DNA of 38,277 bases from Cryomorphaceae bacterium (lineage in GTDB: Bacteria > Bacteroidota > Bacteroidia > Flavobacteriales > Schleiferiaceae), in contig JAFIEY010000013.1 in NCBI GenBank assembly GCA_020832345.1, positions 1-38,277 on the forward strand, given 5' to 3'. Below the pieces are notes generated by a model. That model was given only the letters and a program-made list of their open reading frames with translations, was not told the DNA's origin and searched no databases. Of the stretch, positions 8,305-17,415 are shown one piece after another (within the stretch, counting starts at the first letter, position 1; each line of letters begins with the position of its first letter). A program made the position numbers and the translations under genes.

Positions 8305-9255
8305 CTAAATTTTCGATTTATAGGAGTTGAGAATTGAAATAAAAACCAATGGGGGGCCATCCGGATCGGCTGGATCTATTTCGGTTTCCAATTCATAAAG
8401 CACAGTCCATAAAGCGTAACCGGAGGCATATTCGTTGTGAACATGAGTTTTGGGTAACGCCATACGGATTGGCATTTCTTTGGTGCCATATACATCGCCC
8501 ATTTCGTACTCTTTACCAAATATATTCACTGAATCTAAACTAACACCAAGGGGAAAATTAGGTTCTCCAATTAAAACATGACGGTGGGCATATTTTTCCC
8601 CATCACTGAAAATGGTTACCGAATCATTGGGGAAGTCCATGGTGAAAACGGTTTCATCATTTAAGTTGGAATTCCTGCCAGGAAATGGAGGCGCCATAAA
8701 ACTCGGCCCCATATCATGCCTTACCGCTTGAAATTCGGCAAGTAAATAAGATGCAACAAAATAGTTTTTTCCAATGGAGTTTTTGAAAAACTCAACACGC
8801 GCATTGACAATTACAGAATCACCTTGGGTTTTGTGAATGTGATTAACGGAAGCAACCGGCGGTTCAAATGGTGGAAACATATCTAAAAACTCGCGATCGG
8901 GATCGAGTTCAAAGACATTGGAGTTCATGTAGAAATCAAGCGGCCCAGCCAAGGCAGGCAGCACGTTGTGTATGAAATTGTGATCCGGGTCGTAGAACGC
9001 ATCACCTTCGCCGGGAATGTGAATTAAGAAATGGTTTTCAATTTCTTCTAGATTTGCGAACCTATGAGCGATCTCGGCATTGATGGATTTGCTCAGGATA
9101 TCGCCTACATTAATGATGGCACCATAGGTAATGGGCTCTGTGCTTACTTTGTCGATAGGATCTTTCGGTCTTCCGGGGCCTTCATCGTCTTTGTCGCGAT
9201 TACAGCCTGCGGCAATGAGTGAAAGTGCAATGACGGGTAAAATGAATTTCTTCAT
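8305..9255 (-). CDS. Lipoprotein of unknown function
   Basis: Predicted lipoprotein of 316 residues. The N-terminus is Met-Lys-Lys, a hydrophobic stretch and the lipobox LIAAGC, putting the lipidated Cys at residue 18, followed by an acidic linker with DKDDEG. I do not recognise a catalytic domain in the rest, which alternates short beta-like segments with Pro/Asp-rich turns. Several His residues occur (ENHFLIHIPGEG, VNHIHKTQGD, KYAHRHV, KTHVHNEY) but no metal motif is obvious. It is monocistronic, with 147 bp before the next leftward gene, and ends at the shared terminator. Exposure at the cell surface or the periplasmic face is possible; neither can be read from the sequence. Confidence 0.8.
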   Translation of the reverse strand: MKKFILPVIALSLIAAGCNRDKDDEGPGRPKDPIDKVSTEPITYGAIINVGDILSKSINAEIAHRFANLEEIENHFLIHIPGEGDAFYDPDHNFIHNVLPALAGPLDFYMNSNVFELDPDREFLDMFPPFEPPVASVNHIHKTQGDSVIVNARVEFFKNSIGKNYFVASYLLAEFQAVRHDMGPSFMAPPFPGRNSNLNDETVFTMDFPNDSVTIFSDGEKYAHRHVLIGEPNFPLGVSLDSVNIFGKEYEMGDVYGTKEMPIRMALPKTHVHNEYASGYALWTVLYELETEIDPADPDGPPLVFISILNSYKSKI

Positions 9256-9402
9256 GGGTGCTGGTCGGTATTTATGTTTTTCGGTGATGTTAATCTTTCT
9301 GGGGCGTAAAAGTACAAATTAATGTTTAGAGTTGGATTAATTTATTTTTTGCGCCTGAAAAAATTAGTCTTTGGTGCTTAAAATTGTTTTAACGATAAAG
9401 CT

Positions 9403-10488
9403 TTAGGGTTTCTTATACAAGTCGATAAATATGGGTAAATGATCGCTATAACCGCCTTGATATCTAAAGCCGATAAAAGTTCGAAATGGTTTTTCTCCGG
9501 CGTATTTCTCATCTTGGTGCAGCAAGTAATCGGGACGATATATCAAATCGGGATAATTGTTTATTTTCCAATAACCACCCGCATCTAAGAGGTATTGGGG
9601 GACAATAATCTGATCCAAATATCCCCATTTACCCTGATATCTTAGGGTGCCGAAATTGGTGGGTAATTCGCTCATTAAGTTAACCAAAAGTAAGCTGTCT
9701 GAAGGCTTTCCCGCCTGAAGGTGTTTTCTCAAACTCACATCATCCCATTCATCGTTAAAATCCCCCAAAATAATAATGGTGGGTTCGTCGAGATTTGAAA
9801 GTAGCGAATCGGTTTTTTCTTTGAGCAGGTTGGCTGCGGCAATGCGTTTTGGCTCGGATTTTACCTGACCCCCATATCGGGACGGCCAGTGATTGAAAAA
9901 TACGTGGAGGGTGTCACCCAGCACAAGACCTTTGATATACAATATATCTCGGGATCGGAAATTGTCATCATCGGGTAAGGTGAGTCGGTGAAAACGCTGG
10001 TCTAATAACTTGAATTTTTCGGGTCGGTAAATTGCCCCTACATCGATGCCCCTTCTGTCCGGTGAGTCGCGATGAATGATTTCGTACCCCGCATTTTTGA
10101 GTGTTGGATGGTTGATGAGCTTTTCAATAACCAATCTGTTTTCTATTTCACATAAACCCAATAGTTCGATTGGTTCCCATCCGCCCATATTACGAATGAC
10201 TTTAGCCAGGTCTGTGGTTTTTTTATTCCATCTATAGGTGTCCCAACGATAATTGCCATCAGGGGTAAAAGCTTCGTCCATAGTAAGTGAGTCATCATAT
10301 ACGTCAAATAGATTTTCAACATTGTAAAAACCAATGCGAATGCCTTTGTTTCCGCGAACTTCATCGTGTGGCTGTTGGGCACATGCTTGTAGCATTATTA
10401 GATACGTAGCCAAAATGGGATAACAAAGATTAAAGATTGATTTGCAACTAAGGTGAAGGCTTTGTTTTTTTTGTTTTGAGGTGCTCAT
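9403..10488 (-). CDS. Endonuclease/exonuclease/phosphatase-family lipoprotein
   Basis: EEP superfamily hydrolase (DNase I-like fold), 361 residues. Catalytic landmarks are FYNVENLFD (54-62, N56), LCEIEN with the metal-binding E114, FNHWPSR with H200, LGDFNDEWDD (241-250), and the C-terminal SDHLP with D349 and H350, so the active site looks complete. The N-terminus is basic, then hydrophobic, ending LQAC, so it is probably a lipoprotein cleaved before Cys36 and therefore acting outside the cytoplasm. It begins 4 bp after the HHH-barrel gene and is the last gene of that operon. Family members cleave nucleic acids or phosphoesters; the genomic context favours a nuclease acting on external DNA, but substrate is inferred. 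Confidence 0.85.
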   Translation of the reverse strand: MSTSKQKKQSLHLSCKSIFNLCYPILATYLIMLQACAQQPHDEVRGNKGIRIGFYNVENLFDVYDDSLTMDEAFTPDGNYRWDTYRWNKKTTDLAKVIRNMGGWEPIELLGLCEIENRLVIEKLINHPTLKNAGYEIIHRDSPDRRGIDVGAIYRPEKFKLLDQRFHRLTLPDDDNFRSRDILYIKGLVLGDTLHVFFNHWPSRYGGQVKSEPKRIAAANLLKEKTDSLLSNLDEPTIIILGDFNDEWDDVSLRKHLQAGKPSDSLLLVNLMSELPTNFGTLRYQGKWGYLDQIIVPQYLLDAGGYWKINNYPDLIYRPDYLLHQDEKYAGEKPFRTFIGFRYQGGYSDHLPIFIDLYKKP

Positions 10489-10492
10489 GATG

Positions 10493-12544
10493 TTAAAATT
10501 TAAGACGACATTGAACTTTTATTTCGTGGAAGTTATTTCCTTCGATGGTGTTTAATCCACTTCCCATGGTGTGTGTACCATGGTGGTGGGTGTTGGCGTA
10601 GCGAAGCCAAAGATCGATTTTTTTTCCGGTTTTCCATTTTAGCAATAGATACATTCTTCTTCCGGTTGAAAAATAAGCGGGGATGCTGAAAGCATAAAGC
10701 ACATCGTGTTCGTAAGCGTATATCCGCGCCGCGTATCCATCGGTGTCAAACAATGCATATCGCATGGTCAGTACCAATGGAACACGGAGAAAATGATATC
10801 GCAAATCTTGAAATATCAACCACCCGTTTTGGCTTTCTTCCAGATAATTTCGTCTGCTCATTTCAAGTCGTGATGCAAAAACCCAACGATCCAATTGATG
10901 GGAAAAATGAAGCCTAGCACTTCCTCTACTTTCATTGGCTAACGGACGAATGATTTGCTCATTTTCACCATTGATATCCCTGTTTTGCCATCGCAATCGG
11001 AAATACACCGAGGTGTTTTTGTCGTGTATGTATTCGGTTTGCCAAAGGTAATCAACTCCTTTTGTTGGAGCACCAGCCTGAAAACGCAACCATTGAAATT
11101 GGTAGTGGTCGGCGTAAGCATGGGTTACCCATTTTGAAAAAGGCCTCCACTCAAACCCCAGATAGGTGCCGCGTTCGCCATTTCCCTTTCCGTGTGATTC
11201 GCCAAAGGGAGCCATAAATAAGGCGTCGTATTGCGGGGAAAAGTTTCGGTGATGAAGGTTGAAAATGAGCTGTTGGTCAACCTCGACATACACACCATGG
11301 GTTTGAGCCCAAGCACCTCGTTCATTTTTGGCAACTTCACCAAAAAACTGCATTCCGCGCAGCACCCACTGATAGTCCATTGATAGGTTTTGTGAATGTG
11401 AACCTCGAAATTGATTTTGCCGGTATAGCTGGTCTGGAGGAACAATAGGTGATGCCAGTTGATGGTCAACGGCAGTTATTCCCAGGTGAAAATCTCCAAA
11501 GTCCCTTTGAATATTCCCCCCAATGGTTTGAATGGTCAAGCTGTTTTTATTGGCCAGTTCGGTAGGAGTTCGATGTAATCCTGACCACTGCAATCCATTT
11601 CTAACTTCCGGATCATTTGAAGGAATGGAAGCATCGAATCCTTTGTTTGAGTAAAATCCAGAAACAGTGGTTTTACCCCATTGAATAGTGGCTGCGGTGC
11701 CCCGGAAAAATCGATTTTCATCTGCCCCGGTATAACCGTAAACTCCTCGTGAAAACCGCTGGCTATTTAGGGTCATGGCAGATTTGGAAAACGCCATGCT
11801 CGACCAAAGTGCTAGTCCTTGACCAAATTGTGCTTGAAAATCGCCAACCACCAAGCGCTTTAAATGCCCAACATCCATTATGGCAATATGACCCGAGAGA
11901 AAATCAAATCCAATGGGGTTTTGCCAAGGTTCTCCGGGATCCTTTTCCAGGGTAAGTCCCATTTGAATATGTCGAGAGAAAGTGAATCTATGGCGGGCAA
12001 AAAAACGATTCGGATCTCCTAAATAATGTGTCCCTTGTGATTCTCCGGTCGATTCATACACTCGTCTTCTCTTATATCCCTCCTGTTCGTTTAAGACCCT
12101 TTGCCATCGGGTTAGGGTATTGTGCCGCCCGTATTTAAACATCTTTTTCCAGGGAATTTTTTTTGGCGACCCACTTCCAAAGTAGATAAATTCAGAAAGT
12201 TGTTTTGCCGTTTCTAAGTCCATCGCTTTTATGGCCATAAGTTCGTATGGCGCCAGTAGTGGGCCGTTTTTTTTGATGTATTGAAGAATGTTGTTGATTT
12301 GAAAGGCATTTAAAAATGGAAACTCTGCAAGGGTCATCCGGTCTGCGGTGTTGATGTTGATTTTTTGTTCCCGACGAATTTCTAGGTTTTCCGCAATTTG
12401 CACCAAATCACCTTCTTCGGATTCGATGTTTTCCGCAACGGATTCAATTTCGCGTTCAAGTGGAATCTGAGCGTGGACTTGCGCTCCGTATATCATCAGG
12501 GAGATAATACAAGTTGTTGATATGATGAAATTTTTACCACACAT
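10493..12544 (-). CDS. Helix-hairpin-helix (ComEA-like) domain plus outer-membrane beta-barrel
   Basis: Protein of 683 residues. A signal peptide ends near ...AQVHAQ (residue 26), followed by an acidic linker. Residues 61-105 form a ComEA-like HHH unit: ININTADRMTLAEFPFL, then a second helix pair ending YELMAI. From about residue 150 to the end the sequence alternates aromatic and polar residues in repeated beta-hairpins, ends in Phe (CRLKF), and looks like a large outer-membrane barrel. Such HHH-barrel proteins recur in Bacteroidota but lack an assigned function as far as I know. HHH units generally bind DNA non-specifically. The gene overlaps the PorV/PorQ-like gene by 11 bp and is followed 4 bp later by a lipoprotein nuclease, suggesting a shared envelope role with nucleic acid. 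Confidence 0.8.
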   Translation of the reverse strand: MCGKNFIISTTCIISLMIYGAQVHAQIPLEREIESVAENIESEEGDLVQIAENLEIRREQKININTADRMTLAEFPFLNAFQINNILQYIKKNGPLLAPYELMAIKAMDLETAKQLSEFIYFGSGSPKKIPWKKMFKYGRHNTLTRWQRVLNEQEGYKRRRVYESTGESQGTHYLGDPNRFFARHRFTFSRHIQMGLTLEKDPGEPWQNPIGFDFLSGHIAIMDVGHLKRLVVGDFQAQFGQGLALWSSMAFSKSAMTLNSQRFSRGVYGYTGADENRFFRGTAATIQWGKTTVSGFYSNKGFDASIPSNDPEVRNGLQWSGLHRTPTELANKNSLTIQTIGGNIQRDFGDFHLGITAVDHQLASPIVPPDQLYRQNQFRGSHSQNLSMDYQWVLRGMQFFGEVAKNERGAWAQTHGVYVEVDQQLIFNLHHRNFSPQYDALFMAPFGESHGKGNGERGTYLGFEWRPFSKWVTHAYADHYQFQWLRFQAGAPTKGVDYLWQTEYIHDKNTSVYFRLRWQNRDINGENEQIIRPLANESRGSARLHFSHQLDRWVFASRLEMSRRNYLEESQNGWLIFQDLRYHFLRVPLVLTMRYALFDTDGYAARIYAYEHDVLYAFSIPAYFSTGRRMYLLLKWKTGKKIDLWLRYANTHHHGTHTMGSGLNTIEGNNFHEIKVQCRLKF

Positions 12545-13316
12545 AGGAAAGACTTAAACCGGGAGACATGCCAATGATAGGGATATAGGAAAAGGAAAAA
12601 TCGCAAGCGAAACTTTCTTTTTTATACCCAATTCCAAAACTGTTGATTTGGGGTTGATTTCGAAGTCCTGTTCGGAGAAACAGACTTTCTTTAATGGACC
12701 ATTCAAGTCCTATTCCCGCCGAAAAAGGGGCATCCATAATTTTTATACAGTCTGAGGTAAAGGTCAGTTTATCTGAAAAATAATAGGCCAAACCAATAAT
12801 GAGTTGCTGCGAAGGACTTTCAGAATGGATGGGGATAAGGTTGCCTGCATTTACGCCAAAGTTGAGTTTTTCATTTACTTCATAATGGAGAAAAATATCC
12901 GGTGAAATGGAAATAATATTGTTGTTTTGTTCCGGAATGAAAGTATGATGAAGATTTAATCGTGTGGCTACACTGAATTTTGAGGATATTTTTTTCGCAT
13001 AAAACAAACGAAAATCTGAGGAAGAAAATGCGCTAAAACCTGTGTGGTAAAGAGAAAATCCAAGTCGGTCATTGTTGACTTTAAATATTCCGCCAACCGT
13101 GCTTTGAGATAATTTGTTGACCATGTAGCGATTTTCCCAATCTGTTATGAGCACATTGCGCTGTACATTTGTGGATGCTGCCGGATTGTTGAGTGCAGAA
13201 AATGCATCTGTCAGGCCAATGGTATTGCTGCCCATGGCGCGACCTTTTGCGCCTATTTGACAGACACATGAAAAGCTGCAAACAACCAGCGTAAATAGAA
13301 AATAATGTCGTTTCAT
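12534..13316 (-). CDS. PorV/PorQ-like outer-membrane barrel protein
   Basis: Protein of 260 residues with a signal peptide (MKRHYFLFTLVVCSFSCVCQ). It then has the GRAMGS...LTDAFSALNNPAA segment typical of the PorV/PorQ/FadL-related barrels, in which the NPA motif follows the first strand. The remainder is alternating beta-strand sequence ending in Trp (SLSYVW). I chose ATG at 13316; the longer open frame to 13445 adds a non-signal N-terminus and runs into the divergent kinase gene. It is the first gene of a three-gene leftward unit, overlapping the HHH-barrel gene by 11 bp. PorV and PorQ assist type IX secretion, but this protein is shorter and divergent, so a specific Por name is not justified. 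Confidence 0.75.
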   Translation of the reverse strand: MKRHYFLFTLVVCSFSCVCQIGAKGRAMGSNTIGLTDAFSALNNPAASTNVQRNVLITDWENRYMVNKLSQSTVGGIFKVNNDRLGFSLYHTGFSAFSSSDFRLFYAKKISSKFSVATRLNLHHTFIPEQNNNIISISPDIFLHYEVNEKLNFGVNAGNLIPIHSESPSQQLIIGLAYYFSDKLTFTSDCIKIMDAPFSAGIGLEWSIKESLFLRTGLRNQPQINSFGIGYKKESFACDFSFSYIPIIGMSPGLSLSYVW

Positions 13317-13352
13317 TTTCTTACAAAATTTGAATGCCGCAAAATAATAATA

Positions 13353-16250
13353 ATGTTTAATTTGTACAAATATTTTTTCAAAAAAAATGTAGTACTTGTC
13401 TTTACTATGTTTTTTGTTGTTATTGGATTCAAGATTAGGGCACAACAGTATGTGTTTGATGAGGTGGGGCGTGCTCTTGGTGTAAATGTTCCTTTGGTAA
13501 ATCGTGTTTACGAGGATAAAAATGGATATTTTTGGTTGCCAACTATGGGCGATGGATTGTTGTGGTGGAACGGCAGATCGTTTGTTGAGCCCTATGCTGA
13601 GAATTCGCTGTCAAACGATTATGTTCTCGATGTATGTTCTTATAAAAATGATGTTTTCATCCTTACCGAACAAACTTTGGAGCGCTTTGACGGCAGGTTG
13701 TTTGTGCCTCTGCAACTTCCTTTTGAGCGTTTTTTGCGTATGCGGGTTATCGATGGTGAAATGTATTTACTCTCTCAGCGTTCGGGAATTTGGCACTTTC
13801 AGGATGACACCCTTGTCAAACGCACATCATTTCCCGAGGATGTTCGAATGTACGATTTTCAATTTAAGGGAAATGAGATTTGGCTTGCGACTTCAAAAGG
13901 GCTGTGGCACTTGAACGATCGTTTTGAAGTCATTGATAAAATCATGCAAAGCGAATCTCTCCGCGTCCTAAAAGTAATTGATTCATCAAAAATTTTGGTT
14001 GGCGGCGAAAATGGTTTGTTTTCGGTTGATCCCATTTATCGCGAATATTATTCTGTGTTTTCTAATGCTGAGGTTCGTGCAATTACAAGCAATGGTGAGG
14101 ATTTTTGGGTAGGCACCGATGGTGATGGTATTTGGAAGGGCAATTCCAAAGGTGTTTGGATAAATAGAAGAAATGGATTGGAGAATTTACGGATTCGTTC
14201 CTTGTACTTTGACAAACTGCAAAGGTTGTGGATTACCACCACAGATGGAGTCTGGGTGATGGCCGGAGAGAATAACCGGTTTTATCCCATTGCAGGCGGC
14301 GTTAATCGCGGGTTTCTTTCCAGTAATAATGTACAGTGGTTAAGTAGTTCTTCACGAATATTACGTATAGAAGATGAAAGAGAAGAGGAGGTATTAGATG
14401 TTCAGGGCGGCGTTATACTTGCTATTCAAGAAGACGGTGAAGGCAATGTGATTTTTGGTGGGGAAAATGGGTTGTTGGTGCTTTCTTCGGAAGGGAAGCA
14501 CCTTAGTCATTGGAAAGATGAATTTCCGGATCCCTTTGTAACCGCGATGCACTTTGTGGGAAATACGCTTTTTGTGGGCAGTGCTTCCAGAACCTACCGA
14601 ATTAGCAACTACAAAAACGCCTTGACTTTTGATGAGGTCTTGAGTGAAGGTGTTTCACATCTGGCCTCATTTTCCGATACGCTTTATGCGCTAACACATA
14701 CCAGCGGATTGGTTTCCATTAGTAAAAGCGGGGAAATTTCACAAAGGACATCTTTTGCCGGATATTCTTTGAAGGAATTGATGCTAACTTCAATGTCGGT
14801 AAATCCCGAAGGAAATATTTGGTTGGGAACATCTAATAAAGGTGGATTTATACGAGAAAATGGAAAATGGTCAAAATTGGATTTGCAGGTTGAATCTATT
14901 TTTGATTGGTATAATTTGGGAGATCAAGGGATGTTGGCCACCACGGAAAGCGAGGTTATTGTAGTGAAAAAGGACGGTAGATTTTGGTCACATCCATTTG
15001 CATCCACATTTCCTCTGGGATATCTGAACCGAAGTTTTCCAATGGGCAAAACGAAAGATGAGGTGTTTTTTAGCACCAATGAGGGTGTGGTGGTATTGGG
15101 GATTTCTGCTTTTTCGGGTTTATCAACTCTACGCACGGAAATTTTTCGTATCGACTTGTATTTTGACTCCCATACCCGTTGGCAGGATAAATCGGGGGAA
15201 CTGCGCATGGGAAGTGGTGTCCCGCAAGAAATGCAGTTGGCCCATTATGAAAATTATTTGCGCTTTTTATTTGGAACCGCCGAAATACCGTTGCTCTCAG
15301 GATTTTTAGAATACCGCTACCGTATGACAGATTTGGATCCCAACTGGATCGAAACCGGGGAAATTCCGGAAGCAGTTTACACCAACATTCAACCAGGCAG
15401 GTATATTTTTGAGGTTCAGGCAAGGTGGCCCGGAAACACTTGGGGAGGCTCGGTAGATACCATTTCACTAATTGTAATTCCGCCCTGGTATAAAACCACC
15501 ATTTTTTATATTTTGGCGGGCTTGACCATATTATTGCTCACCATTGCTGTGGTTCGGTACAGGAGCAGGCAGATAAGTGAAAAGATACGTTTGGAAAATG
15601 CGGTTTTAGCCAATGAGCGCATTGCATTGCGGCTGCAAATGAATCCACACTTCTTATTTAATGCCTTGGAATCCATTGGCAATTTTGTCTTAAAAAACGA
15701 CACTGAATCGACGATGAAGTACCTCAATAGTTTTACGAAACTAATGCGACTCACATTGGAAGCGGGTACAGATAAGGATCACCCTGTAGAAAGTGAGATA
15801 ACTTTGTTAAAATCGTATGTGGTTTTGGAACAATTGCGATTTAATCATAGTTTTGAGGTGTTTTTTGAGGTTGATGAGGAGATAGATTACGATATTGCCA
15901 TTCCGCCTATGTTGGTTCAACCCCATGTTGAAAACGCCATCCTTCACGGCCTGCGGTATTTGGAAGGACGACGAGGTGCCTTGTGGATTCGTTTTTTTCT
16001 CGAAGATGATCGATTAATGGTCGAAGTTGAGGATAATGGTGTGGGAAGAGCGTATAATCGAGAACAGGTAAAAAGAAAGACACATCGTTCGATGGCTCTT
16101 GAAATCAACCGCAAACGAATAGAATTGTTATCTAAATCATTTAACCGCGAATTATTTCTGAAAATTATCGACCTTTACGACGAAACAAACCGCCCCACAG
16201 GGACGAAGATTATCATCAGTTTACCAATCATTTATCTTGACGCCACATGA
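13353..16250 (+). CDS. Propeller-type sensor histidine kinase, LytS class
   Basis: Membrane sensor kinase of 965 residues. A basic and hydrophobic signal or anchor comes first (1-30). Residues about 35-600 form a large periplasmic two-component-regulator propeller with recurring units such as WLATSKGLW, FWVGTDGDGIW and LWITTTDGVWV. A Y_Y_Y-type Ig-like domain follows (about 635-700, FLEYRYRMTDLDPNWIETG), then one transmembrane helix (about 714-736). The cytoplasmic LytS-type module has His766 in LQMNPHFLFNALES and an ATPase N-box with Asn861 (QPHVENAILHG), then DNGVGRA. ATG 13353 was chosen because the earlier ATG at 13305 overlaps the divergent gene and adds a non-signal extension. It overlaps the regulator gene by 4 bp (ATGA). 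The ligand is unknown. Confidence 0.92.
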   Translation: MFNLYKYFFKKNVVLVFTMFFVVIGFKIRAQQYVFDEVGRALGVNVPLVNRVYEDKNGYFWLPTMGDGLLWWNGRSFVEPYAENSLSNDYVLDVCSYKNDVFILTEQTLERFDGRLFVPLQLPFERFLRMRVIDGEMYLLSQRSGIWHFQDDTLVKRTSFPEDVRMYDFQFKGNEIWLATSKGLWHLNDRFEVIDKIMQSESLRVLKVIDSSKILVGGENGLFSVDPIYREYYSVFSNAEVRAITSNGEDFWVGTDGDGIWKGNSKGVWINRRNGLENLRIRSLYFDKLQRLWITTTDGVWVMAGENNRFYPIAGGVNRGFLSSNNVQWLSSSSRILRIEDEREEEVLDVQGGVILAIQEDGEGNVIFGGENGLLVLSSEGKHLSHWKDEFPDPFVTAMHFVGNTLFVGSASRTYRISNYKNALTFDEVLSEGVSHLASFSDTLYALTHTSGLVSISKSGEISQRTSFAGYSLKELMLTSMSVNPEGNIWLGTSNKGGFIRENGKWSKLDLQVESIFDWYNLGDQGMLATTESEVIVVKKDGRFWSHPFASTFPLGYLNRSFPMGKTKDEVFFSTNEGVVVLGISAFSGLSTLRTEIFRIDLYFDSHTRWQDKSGELRMGSGVPQEMQLAHYENYLRFLFGTAEIPLLSGFLEYRYRMTDLDPNWIETGEIPEAVYTNIQPGRYIFEVQARWPGNTWGGSVDTISLIVIPPWYKTTIFYILAGLTILLLTIAVVRYRSRQISEKIRLENAVLANERIALRLQMNPHFLFNALESIGNFVLKNDTESTMKYLNSFTKLMRLTLEAGTDKDHPVESEITLLKSYVVLEQLRFNHSFEVFFEVDEEIDYDIAIPPMLVQPHVENAILHGLRYLEGRRGALWIRFFLEDDRLMVEVEDNGVGRAYNREQVKRKTHRSMALEINRKRIELLSKSFNRELFLKIIDLYDETNRPTGTKIIISLPIIYLDAT

Positions 16251-17011
16251 TTCAAGCCATTTTAATAGACGACGAAAAAAACGCTCGCGAGAGCTTAAAT
16301 AAAAAATTGGAATTGTTTTGCCCTGAAGTTTCCATCATTGGGGAAGCCGAATCCATCGATACCGCTCTCGCACTTTTTGAGGAAGCCTGGCCACATCTTA
16401 TCTTTTTAGATATTCATCTGGGAAATAGTTCCGGGTTTGATTTGTTGGAACAACTTCCTACACAAAGCAAAGATCGTCCGCTTCCGGAAGTGATTTTTAT
16501 TACCGCCCACGATGAATACGCCATCCGAGCGATTAAATTTTCCGCACTTGATTATTTACTTAAACCCATTGATACCGAGGAATTGGTTAAGGCCATTCGG
16601 AAATTTCAAGACAAACACGAAGTTGATAGTCGGGGCAAATCTTATGACCTTTTACTGGAAAATCTTCAAAACATCAACAAACAACCCAAGCGAATTATGA
16701 TTCCGGCTGGTGATGGTATGCAGATTTTTAAAATCAGTGATATCATCCGTTGTGAATCGAGTAGTAATTACACCTATTTTCACATTAAGGGTGGTACCCG
16801 ACTTATGGCCTCAAAAACGCTAAAGGAATTCGATAATATGCTTTCACCGTATTCTTTTGAGCGGGTGCATAAATCGCATCTGGTCAATTTGGAATATGCC
16901 GTGCGTTATTTGCCCAGTGATGGTGGATATTTGGTTTTGGAGGATGGATCGAGTATTCCGGTAGCCAATCGGAAAAAGGAGCGATTGATGCGTTTGTTTA
17001 GGGGAAAATAA
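16247..17011 (+). CDS. LytTR-family response regulator
   Basis: Two-domain response regulator of 254 residues. The receiver domain (1-120) has the acidic pair D8/D9, phospho-acceptor D55 in LIFLDIHLG, T86 in FITAHDE, and K106 in YLLKPID, so all phosphotransfer residues are present. The LytTR DNA-binding domain (about 150-250) includes the FKISDIIRCESSSNYTYFH entry, the FERVHKSHLVNL segment and SIPVANRKKERL. It is the expected partner of the overlapping LytS-class kinase. The divergent OMP operon starts only 36 bp from the kinase gene and is the most obvious candidate target, with autoregulation also possible. Convergent with the MerR gene; no terminator hairpin was found in the 32-bp gap. Confidence 0.93.
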   Translation: MIQAILIDDEKNARESLNKKLELFCPEVSIIGEAESIDTALALFEEAWPHLIFLDIHLGNSSGFDLLEQLPTQSKDRPLPEVIFITAHDEYAIRAIKFSALDYLLKPIDTEELVKAIRKFQDKHEVDSRGKSYDLLLENLQNINKQPKRIMIPAGDGMQIFKISDIIRCESSSNYTYFHIKGGTRLMASKTLKEFDNMLSPYSFERVHKSHLVNLEYAVRYLPSDGGYLVLEDGSSIPVANRKKERLMRLFRGK

Positions 17012-17043
17012 ACACCTTGGTAAAATGTAAATCTCAATGGGGT

Positions 17044-17415
17044 TTATGAATCGTTTTGTTTTCCAAGTTTTTCGCGAATTTCCAACAATTCACTTTTGAT
17101 GTGTTTGAGACGGGCGATGACTTCGGCAATTTTTTCCACGTCGTCTTTTTGGTGTTCGATCACGCGCCTGGCGCCTTCAATGGTGTAACCTTTTTCACGG
17201 GTTAAATGGTAAATCAGACGGATGTTTTCCAAATCCTGACGGCTAAACATCCTATTGCCTTTGCGGTTTTTCTTAGGTTGAATGATGGGGAATTCCTTTT
17301 CCCAATATCTTAGATGAGATTGATTTACGCCAAACATTTCAGCGACTTCTCCTATAGAGAAATACAACTTATCGGGTGGGAGTTCGGCAGTTTCCCTCAT
17401 TTCAGACTTAGTCAA
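17044..17415 (-). CDS. MerR-family transcriptional regulator
   Basis: Small regulator of 123 residues with an N-terminal winged-helix MerR domain: YFSIGEVAEMFGVNQSHLRYWEKEFP (18-43), NRMFSRQDLENIRLIYHL (54-71), then a C-terminal helix (about 90-118) likely to dimerise by coiled coil. There is no Cys-rich effector-binding end, so metal sensing of the CueR/MerR kind is unlikely. The start overlaps the M23 peptidase stop by 8 bp, indicating a coupled operon. This peptidase-MerR pairing beside alaS is one I recall from Bacteroidota genomes; the regulon is unknown. Confidence 0.9.
   Translation of the reverse strand: MTKSEMRETAELPPDKLYFSIGEVAEMFGVNQSHLRYWEKEFPIIQPKKNRKGNRMFSRQDLENIRLIYHLTREKGYTIEGARRVIEHQKDDVEKIAEVIARLKHIKSELLEIREKLGKQNDS

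Noticed and set aside
13317-13445. Extended N-terminus for the PorV/PorQ-like protein
   Set aside because: The extension has no signal peptide, overlaps the divergent kinase gene, and the internal Met at 13316 begins a normal signal sequence.
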